From assembly GCA_013397795.1 (NCBI GenBank), contig VZTJ01004023.1:2535105-2599104 (forward strand): 64,000 nucleotides of DNA. Reading direction: 5' to 3'. Shown here in pieces: positions 63,780 through 64,000 of the stretch. Each line of letters opens with the position of its first letter. The stretch's first letter is position 1. This DNA is from Orthonyx spaldingii (lineage: Eukaryota > Chordata > Aves > Passeriformes > Orthonychidae). A model generated the notes under the pieces. The model had not been told where the DNA came from and did not search any database. It was given only the letters and a program-made list of their open reading frames with translations. The position numbers and the translations under genes were made by a program.

Positions 63780-64000
63780 ATTCTTCAATGAGCAAGAAAC
63801 ACTTCGGGGCACCCCAGGCGGCACAAGCCAGGGTGGCAATTAAGGGACACGAAGGCACGAGGGGACAATGGCCGCACGGACAACTCGCGTGCCGGCCGAG
63901 GACAGCGCGGGCACCCCGCTGAGCCTCCCCGGAGGCGCCAGCTCAGCCTCGCAGCCCCCGAGGCGCCGCCGCCAACGTGGCCGGTCCCCTCCCCCGCCCG
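63780..64000. promoter_or_regulatory. CpG-rich stretch, likely NBAS promoter or first-exon region
   Basis: The window ends in DNA unlike the rest: the last 160 bases hold about 20 CpG dinucleotides and are strongly GC-rich, while CpG is scarce elsewhere. It lies upstream of the first located NBAS exon, in the right place for the promoter. No ATG occurs on the minus strand between 63800 and 64000, so the NBAS start is either beyond the edge or further downstream. I see no clear TATA box. Confidence 0.6.
63868..64000 (+). other. Open frame running off the right edge (possible divergent first exon)
   Basis: A plus-strand ATG at 63868-63870, in the good context ACAATGG, opens a frame of 44 codons still open at the last base. 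It starts MAARTTRVPAEDS and becomes rich in Pro and Arg. Any GC-rich island tends to lack stop codons, so this may be chance; it could also be a first exon of a divergently transcribed gene. It does not look like the start of DDX1, the gene that lies next to NBAS in human. Confidence 0.2.

Overview
The window is vertebrate nuclear DNA, almost certainly from a bird. It is AT-rich and mostly intronic. It carries several 5'-truncated CR1 non-LTR retrotransposon copies with avian-type 3' ends, two of them (1-107 and 23145-23295) of a subfamily I associate with neoavian birds. It also holds 31 exons of one conserved animal gene in compact introns. I cannot name the species.

One gene dominates. Reading the minus strand from about 59.6 kb down to 4.5 kb, 31 exons join in phase into about 1,228 codons without a stop. 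The protein is NBAS (neuroblastoma amplified sequence, NAG), the large ER-side subunit of the NRZ (NBAS-RINT1-ZW10)/syntaxin-18 tether for Golgi-to-ER transport. NBAS has also been linked to nonsense-mediated decay. The first 13 or so exons in the window encode the N-terminal beta-propeller-like region. An acidic stretch followed by a basic patch comes next, then a helical region, and from about exon 21 the Sec39-type domain. The gene runs off the left side: the next exon must lie beyond base 1. The start codon and first exon were not found; a CpG-rich stretch at 63.8-64.0 kb marks the likely promoter, with exon 1 probably just past the right edge.

Layout: 1-4466 is downstream intron. 4.4-19.6 kb holds 11 exons of the Sec39 part. 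19.6-34.1 kb is one 14.5-kb intron with the only unusual open frames in the window: a cluster at 26.0-27.3 kb and an exon-like 138-base block at 30.1 kb. 34.1-43.9 kb holds ten exons of the middle region. 47.4-59.6 kb holds ten exons of the N-terminal region. 59.6-63.8 kb is intron, and 63.8-64.0 kb is the CpG-rich edge. CR1 copies lie at the left edge and near 7.9, 10.4, 23.2, 47.6, 50.1, 51.0, 57.4 and 57.8 kb.

I found no rRNA, tRNA, CRISPR, operon or prokaryotic feature, and no convincing new molecular system. The items most worth checking are the exon-like block at 30.1 kb, the open-frame cluster at 26-27 kb, the unidentified frame at 6.5 kb, and the two open frames at the CpG-rich right edge.
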